9,899 bases of DNA from Gemmatimonadota bacterium (GTDB taxonomy: Bacteria; Gemmatimonadota; Gemmatimonadetes; Gemmatimonadales; Gemmatimonadaceae), in NCBI GenBank assembly GCA_003142495.1, contig PLMM01000193.1:3128-13026 (forward strand), given 5' to 3'. Each line of letters starts with the position of its first letter. Within the stretch, counting starts at the first letter, position 1. The notes beneath the pieces were generated by a model, which was given only the letters and a program-made list of their open reading frames with translations, made no database searches and had not been told where the DNA came from. The translations under genes and the position numbers were made by a program. Positions 5,836-9,899 of this stretch are shown here, piece after piece.

Positions 5836-7053
5836 TCAGTACTTGAACGCGACCTTGATGCTCTCACCGCCGCGCTTGTTCGACGCGGTCGCGAGCGCCT
5901 TGCGATAGTCGCCGAGCGGATAGGTGTGCGTGAGCAGCGGCGCGAGAGGCGCAGCCCCGCTCGCGATGAGTGACGCCGCCTCCTCGAACGCGCCCCGCTC
6001 GGCGCTCGCGTGCACGGGCGATCCGTAGCAGAGCGAGCCGCGCACCGTGAGCTCCTTGAGCCAGAGCGGCGTCCAGTCGAGCCCATTCATCGTGCTCGAG
6101 TTGCCGAGCAGCACGATCGTGCCGCCCGCGCGCGTCACGCGCATCGCGTCGTCCATCCCCCGCGCGCCGCCGATGCACACGAAGGTGCGATCGAAGCCGC
6201 CGACGCCGACATCCTTCCCGATGATCGGCTTGAGGAGGCGCGTGCCGCCCGCATCCGCGAGCGCCTTCGTGTAGTCGCCGCGCGCGGGAATTATTTCGGC
6301 GGCGCCCAGCCGCGCGGCGTGCGTGCGCTGGATGTCGTAGCGCGCGAGCGATGTGACGCGCGCAGATGGGGCGAGCGCGCGGAGCGCCGCGATGGTCAAC
6401 AGCCCGATCGATCCCGCGCCGATCACGAGCACGCGCTCGCCGGCCTCGGGGAGATTAGCGCGCACCGCGTGCACCGAGCACGCGAACGGCTCGATGAGCA
6501 CGGCGCTCTCGTCGCTCATGCCGGCCGGAATCGGCACGAGCTGATCCTCGTGCGCGACGAACTCCTCGCCCCAGCTTCCGCCCAGCCCACGCGTGGTGCC
6601 GATGAGCATTCCCGGCGCGATGCTTCCATCGGTGAAGTGTGCGCAGCGCGAGTGATGGCCGCTCTCGCACGGCGCGCACCTGGGCGCGATCGCGCGCGGC
6701 TCGCAGCAGAGCAGGGGATTCGCGGTCACGCGCGCCCCGATCTTCGTATTGGTGACGCTATCGCCGACCGCGATCACCTCGCCCACGTTCTCGTGGCCGA
6801 GCACGAAGGGAAAGCTCGAGAACGGCGACGTCGACGGGCTCGCGCCGAGCGCGACGACGTTGAGATCGCTGCCGCAGATGCCGCCGAGTCGCGTGCGGAT
6901 GCGCACCCAGCGCTCGCTGGGCAGCTTCGGCTGCTCGATGGTTGTGTAGCGCGTGCACGCGAGCGCGCCGGTGTACAGGGAGCGCGAGATCTTTCCGGCT
7001 GCGAGCGTTGCGAGATAGGTCGGGATCGGCGCCGCGAAGCGGATCGCCTTCAC
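5836..7053 (-). CDS. Zinc-dependent medium-chain dehydrogenase (MDR/alcohol dehydrogenase family)
   Basis: A 405-residue oxidoreductase, somewhat longer than the usual 340-380. The catalytic-zinc region is GGICGSD (C60) with GHENVGEV (H87, E88). A Cys-rich lobe at 116-137 (CC...C..C...C) matches the structural-zinc loop with extra spacing. EPFA (188-191) is the conserved segment before the nucleotide domain. The Rossmann motif is GAGSIG (212-217). The C terminus is the second half of the catalytic domain. It interconverts an alcohol and a ketone or aldehyde with NAD(P). GTG 7053 gives the family-typical start MKAIRF and overlaps the stop of the lipid kinase gene (GTGA). The alternative ATG at 7110 would overlap that gene by 61 nt. 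As last gene of the oxoamine synthase operon it may reduce or oxidise that pathway's intermediate; the substrate is unknown. Confidence 0.88.
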   Translation of the reverse strand: MKAIRFAAPIPTYLATLAAGKISRSLYTGALACTRYTTIEQPKLPSERWVRIRTRLGGICGSDLNVVALGASPSTSPFSSFPFVLGHENVGEVIAVGDSVTNTKIGARVTANPLLCCEPRAIAPRCAPCESGHHSRCAHFTDGSIAPGMLIGTTRGLGGSWGEEFVAHEDQLVPIPAGMSDESAVLIEPFACSVHAVRANLPEAGERVLVIGAGSIGLLTIAALRALAPSARVTSLARYDIQRTHAARLGAAEIIPARGDYTKALADAGGTRLLKPIIGKDVGVGGFDRTFVCIGGARGMDDAMRVTRAGGTIVLLGNSSTMNGLDWTPLWLKELTVRGSLCYGSPVHASAERGAFEEAASLIASGAAPLAPLLTHTYPLGDYRKALATASNKRGGESIKVAFKY

Positions 7054-7964
7054 GCCTTCACGCTCAAAGATGCCGCCGGCGTCGCCACGCGGAGCGCACC
7101 GGGGACGCAAGCGATCTCGATGGTCGACGATGCGGCCTGATTGTACTCGCCGTCGGTCTCGTACGCGGGCGGCGAGTCGAAGTTGAGAATGAATGCGCTC
7201 GCCTGCTCCGACAGCACCAGCGGATTGCGCACGTGCTTCCCGCTCGGCGCCGACGCGAGCATCGAGATGCGCGTGAGCGGTGGCGCGTCGAGGATCGCGA
7301 TCGCGTCGAGGAGCCCATCGTTGATGCGCGCGTCGGGGGCGATCTGGAACATCCCGCCGAAGTTGCGGCCGTTCGCGATGATGAGCATGAGATGCGCGCG
7401 CGCCCCCCGCGCGACGGCGGCGGTGGTGATGTCGACGGACATTCCGTCGAACTTGAAGAGCTGGCGGAGCGCGGCGCTCAAGTACAGCAGGTCGCCGGTG
7501 AGGAAGGGGATGTTCTCGAGATCATCGAGGACGGCGATGTCGAAGCCGAAGCCAGTCACGTTGAGGAAGTAGCGATCCTCGATGCGGCCGACGTCGACGA
7601 GCATCTCGGGGCCTTCCACGGCGAGCTTCGCGGTGGCGGCGAGGTCGCGCGCGGGCGCGCCCACGGTTTTGGCGAAGTCGTTGCCGGTTCCGGCGGCGAG
7701 GAGTGCGAGCCTGCAGTTGGAGCCGGAGGAGAGAATCGCGTTCGCCGCGTTGCTCCACGTGCCATCGCCGCCGCACGCGACGATCGTCGTCGCCCCATCA
7801 TGCAGCGCGAGCGCCGCGAGGCGCTTCTCGTCGCCCGGGCGCTCGGTGACTCGCACATCGGTAACGCCGACGGCAGCGAAGGTCTTGACTATGTCGGGGA
7901 GTAAACGCGAACCCCGCCCCCTTCCGGAGGCGGGGTTCACGATCACCGTGACGCGGTCGGTCAT
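7050..7964 (-). CDS. Diacylglycerol/sphingosine-kinase-family lipid kinase (YegS/BmrU-like)
   Basis: A 304-residue ATP-dependent lipid kinase of normal length for the bacterial DAGK_cat family. The nucleotide-binding segment is NPASGRG (10-16). The catalytic glycine motif is GGDGTWSNA (65-73), and GTGNDFA (92-98) follows. The C-terminal domain has PDARINDGLLD (210-220) and the DGE motif (271-273), both conserved in YegS-like enzymes. The family includes diacylglycerol kinases, sphingoid-base kinases and bacterial ceramide kinases, all acting on lipid hydroxyls at the membrane. Its ATG overlaps the stop of the upstream gene (ATGA) and lacks its own ribosome site. The operon begins, as far as seen, with an alpha-oxoamine synthase, so a sphingoid-like substrate is a fair guess; plain diacylglycerol remains possible. 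Confidence 0.92.
   Translation of the reverse strand: MTDRVTVIVNPASGRGRGSRLLPDIVKTFAAVGVTDVRVTERPGDEKRLAALALHDGATTIVACGGDGTWSNAANAILSSGSNCRLALLAAGTGNDFAKTVGAPARDLAATAKLAVEGPEMLVDVGRIEDRYFLNVTGFGFDIAVLDDLENIPFLTGDLLYLSAALRQLFKFDGMSVDITTAAVARGARAHLMLIIANGRNFGGMFQIAPDARINDGLLDAIAILDAPPLTRISMLASAPSGKHVRNPLVLSEQASAFILNFDSPPAYETDGEYNQAASSTIEIACVPGALRVATPAASLSVKA
7909..7938. repeat. Perfect 10-bp GC-rich inverted repeat in the 5' end of the lipid kinase gene
   Basis: GAACCCCGCC (7909-7918) and GGCGGGGTTC (7929-7938) are exact inverses around a 10-nt loop. The hairpin lies about 26-56 nt into the lipid kinase coding sequence, over the codons of the NPASGRG motif. A stable stem there could slow ribosomes just after the ATGA coupled start. 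Confidence 0.8.
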
Positions 7965-8653
7965 CGACGCGCGTAGGAGGCCAGCGTCTGAAGCGGATGG
8001 AAGGTCTGAAGTCCGTTCTTCATCCACAGCTCGCGGAAGGGCGTGAAGTCCACGTCCCAATCCTCGAGCAGCCCCGTCATCGCCTGCGAGTGGATCGTGA
8101 TGCCACCGCGCTCCTCTTCGTTCTCGGAGAACTGGCCGGCCATCATGATCGTGGACGTGTACGCGCCGTCCTCATCGTTCATGAACGCCTGGTAGCGGTG
8201 ATCGACGTTCGACCACTCGTGCTCCGTCACGCGCATGTCGACGATCGGCTCGCCGCGATCCGTCGCGTGGATCGTGATGTGGCCGTCGCCGCGCTCCCAC
8301 GTGAGCGAGATGTCCTGCATGTAGTGCGGCAGGTGCCAGCGCTCGATCGCGTGCTCGCGCGACTCGCGCGTGGTGGTCGCCAGGCGGAACGGATAGAAGG
8401 CGGAGCGCGGCATCGGCACGCCGGACTCGACGCGCGGCGACACGAGGATCGAGAGAATCAGCTCGCCGTAGTCGCCCACCGGACTGTCGTGAAAGTCGAA
8501 CGCCATCACCGAGAGCACGCTCGAGCCGTGATGTGGCTCGATCGGCTGCAGCTCGGGAGGCAGGATCGCGCGGGCGTTCTCCGTTGGGAACTCGAAGAAG
8601 CCGCCGATCGCATCACGAAAGTGGTACTGCACCATGCCGTCTGTTTTGCTCAT
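7961..8653 (-). CDS. Acetoacetate decarboxylase-fold (ADC-like) protein, probably not a decarboxylase
   Basis: A 230-residue protein resembling the acetoacetate decarboxylase family: LPPELQPI (31-38), a strand with VLSVMAFDF, then SPVGDYGELILSILVSP (57-73), matching the family's Y.E segment (E64). Where genuine decarboxylases carry the Schiff-base lysine after a Gly-x-Pro, this one reads WHLPHYMQDIS (106-116), with His110 instead of Lys. The same fold is used by non-decarboxylating enzymes that act on keto acids, aldols or dehydrations. ATG 8653 overlaps the synthase stop (ATGA) and has GAGGGA 8 nt upstream; M7 is a less likely start. Sitting directly after an alpha-oxoamine synthase, it may act on the amino-ketone product or on a keto precursor. 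Family assignment is moderately sure; function is unknown. Confidence 0.65.
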   Translation of the reverse strand: MSKTDGMVQYHFRDAIGGFFEFPTENARAILPPELQPIEPHHGSSVLSVMAFDFHDSPVGDYGELILSILVSPRVESGVPMPRSAFYPFRLATTTRESREHAIERWHLPHYMQDISLTWERGDGHITIHATDRGEPIVDMRVTEHEWSNVDHRYQAFMNDEDGAYTSTIMMAGQFSENEEERGGITIHSQAMTGLLEDWDVDFTPFRELWMKNGLQTFHPLQTLASYARR

Positions 8654-9897
8654 ACGAGTATTCCCTCTTCACGAAGAATGCGGGCGATGATGGCAACGCC
8701 CGCGTCGAGCTGTTCAATTGTGTGCGATGATGATACCGAAACCCGGAAACGCGACCGGTGCTTGGCGACCGCGGGAAAGATGATTGGCTGCAGATAGATC
8801 CCTGCCTTGAGCAGCTTGTGACCGAGCTCGAACACGCGGCGGTCGTTGCGGACCATGATGGGAATGATCTGCGACGTGGAGTCTCCGACATCGACGCCCT
8901 CCTCCTCGAGGCGCGCGCGCATGTGCGCGACATTCGACCACAGCTTGGTACGCAACTCCGGCTCGGCCGTCGCGAGCTCGAGCGCCTTCAGCACGCCCGC
9001 CGTGACCACCGGCGAGAGCGCGCAGGAGAACACGCGCGACCGCGCGAATCCCTTGAGATAGTTGTACAGATTCTGCGAGCCGCCGACGTAGCCGCCCTGT
9101 CCGCCCAGCGCCTTGGAGAAGGTGCCGATGTGGACGTCGACTTCGTCTTCGAGCCCGAACTGCTCCGCGACGCCGCGGCCGTTGGCGCCGTAGACGAATG
9201 CGGAGTGCGCCTCGTCGAGCAGAATGCGCGCGCCGTACTTCTTCGCGACCGCCACGAGATCGGGGAGCGGGCAGACGTCGCCGTCCATCGAGTACACGCC
9301 TTCGATGGCGACGAGCTTCTTTCCCGTCGTCTGCTTGAGCTTCTTCTCGAGATCCGCCGGATTGTTGTGGCGGAAGAAGCGCACGTTTGCCTTCGAGAGG
9401 ATCGCGCCGTCGACGATGCTCGCGTGCGCGTTCTGATCCGCTATCACCCAATCGCCCGGCCGCATGAGCGCCGAGATCATGCCGACGTTCGTGCTGTAGC
9501 CGGTGGGGAAGACCATCACGGCTTCCTTCTTCTTGAACTTCGCGAGCGCTTCCTCGAGCTGGCAGTGAATGTCCATCGTGCCGCTCAGAATCGGAGAGCC
9601 CGCCGCGCCGAGTCCGTACTTCTCGATTGCCGCCTTTCCAGCCTCGATCACTTCACGGCGATACGACAGGCCGAGATAGTTGTAAGAGGATAGATTTATG
9701 AGCTTGACGTGCTCGTGGTGCAGCCCTTCGGTCAGGTCGACGGTTCCGCTGGGCGGCGTCGACATGGCCTGTGCGAAGAGGTAATACCCCTCCGGAACGG
9801 CCTGGTTGTACCACTCGTTGTAAGGCTCGAGAATCGAAAACGGGTCGTCGCTCGACGAGTAGAAAAAACTGCTGTAATCGTAGTCCAGTGGATTCAT
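8650..9897 (-). CDS. Alpha-oxoamine synthase (serine palmitoyltransferase/KBL/AONS type), PLP-dependent
   Basis: A 415-residue fold-type I PLP enzyme that condenses an amino acid with an acyl-CoA or acyl-ACP, releasing CO2 to give an amino-ketone. Visible landmarks are INLSSYNYLGLSYR (67-80), GLGAAGSPILSGT (95-107), the cofactor-stacking H158 in DQNAHASI, DEAHSAF (D228, H231) and the PLP lysine K262 in TFSKALGGQGG. The extended N terminus (1-65, rich in Tyr and Ser) resembles serine palmitoyltransferase-like proteins more than BioF or Kbl. A glycine C-acetyltransferase is nevertheless not excluded, and no biotin or threonine genes are nearby. ATG 9897 is the first possible start, but only 2 nt of upstream sequence is visible, so a longer protein is possible. 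It is the first gene seen of a four-gene coupled operon. Confidence 0.88.
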   Translation of the reverse strand: MNPLDYDYSSFFYSSSDDPFSILEPYNEWYNQAVPEGYYLFAQAMSTPPSGTVDLTEGLHHEHVKLINLSSYNYLGLSYRREVIEAGKAAIEKYGLGAAGSPILSGTMDIHCQLEEALAKFKKKEAVMVFPTGYSTNVGMISALMRPGDWVIADQNAHASIVDGAILSKANVRFFRHNNPADLEKKLKQTTGKKLVAIEGVYSMDGDVCPLPDLVAVAKKYGARILLDEAHSAFVYGANGRGVAEQFGLEDEVDVHIGTFSKALGGQGGYVGGSQNLYNYLKGFARSRVFSCALSPVVTAGVLKALELATAEPELRTKLWSNVAHMRARLEEEGVDVGDSTSQIIPIMVRNDRRVFELGHKLLKAGIYLQPIIFPAVAKHRSRFRVSVSSSHTIEQLDAGVAIIARILREEGILV

Positions 9898-9899
9898 GC

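Noticed and set aside
6010..7140. Open frame of 376 codons on the + strand
   Set aside because: Antisense to the zinc dehydrogenase; Arg/Ala/His-rich shadow with no domain.

Overview
The window is high-GC, densely packed bacterial chromosome with 11 protein genes and almost no intergenic space. No rRNA, tRNA, CRISPR array, insertion sequence or phage gene was seen. GTG and TTG starts are frequent, and neighbouring genes are repeatedly coupled by 4-nt stop/start overlaps. Gene style and protein sequences suggest a soil-type, Gram-negative lineage such as Gemmatimonadota. That placement is an impression, not a demonstrated fact.

Left half, + strand: an ArsR-family repressor (100-462), an SRPBCC/AHSA1-like protein (434-946) and a class C beta-lactamase-like serine hydrolase (943-2151) overlap each other and form one translationally coupled operon. 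A MATE-family efflux pump (2201-3664) follows after 49 nt and is probably read from the same message. An AT-rich stretch with repeated TATTTAA/TTAAATA half-sites just before the repressor start is the likely operator. A regulated ligand-binding, hydrolase and efflux unit is a reasonable reading; its inducer is unknown.

Middle, - strand: a secreted single-cysteine peroxiredoxin-like protein (5088-5681), a sensor-less histidine kinase (4360-5091) and a NarL-type response regulator (3661-4311) lie in that transcriptional order. The kinase start overlaps the peroxiredoxin stop (TTGA). Kinase and regulator share one reading frame, separated by a single TGA and 16 sense codons. The regulator and the MATE gene converge and share 4 nt at their stop codons.

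Right half, - strand: an alpha-oxoamine synthase (serine palmitoyltransferase/KBL type, 8650-9897), an acetoacetate-decarboxylase-fold protein lacking the catalytic lysine (7961-8653), a diacylglycerol/sphingosine-kinase-family lipid kinase (7050-7964) and a zinc-dependent medium-chain dehydrogenase (5836-7053) are chained by overlaps of ATGA, ATGA and GTGA. An oxoamine synthase, a lipid kinase and a dehydrogenase so tightly coupled suggest a route to a modified sphingoid-like or other amino-ketone lipid. This is the best candidate in the window for an undescribed system.
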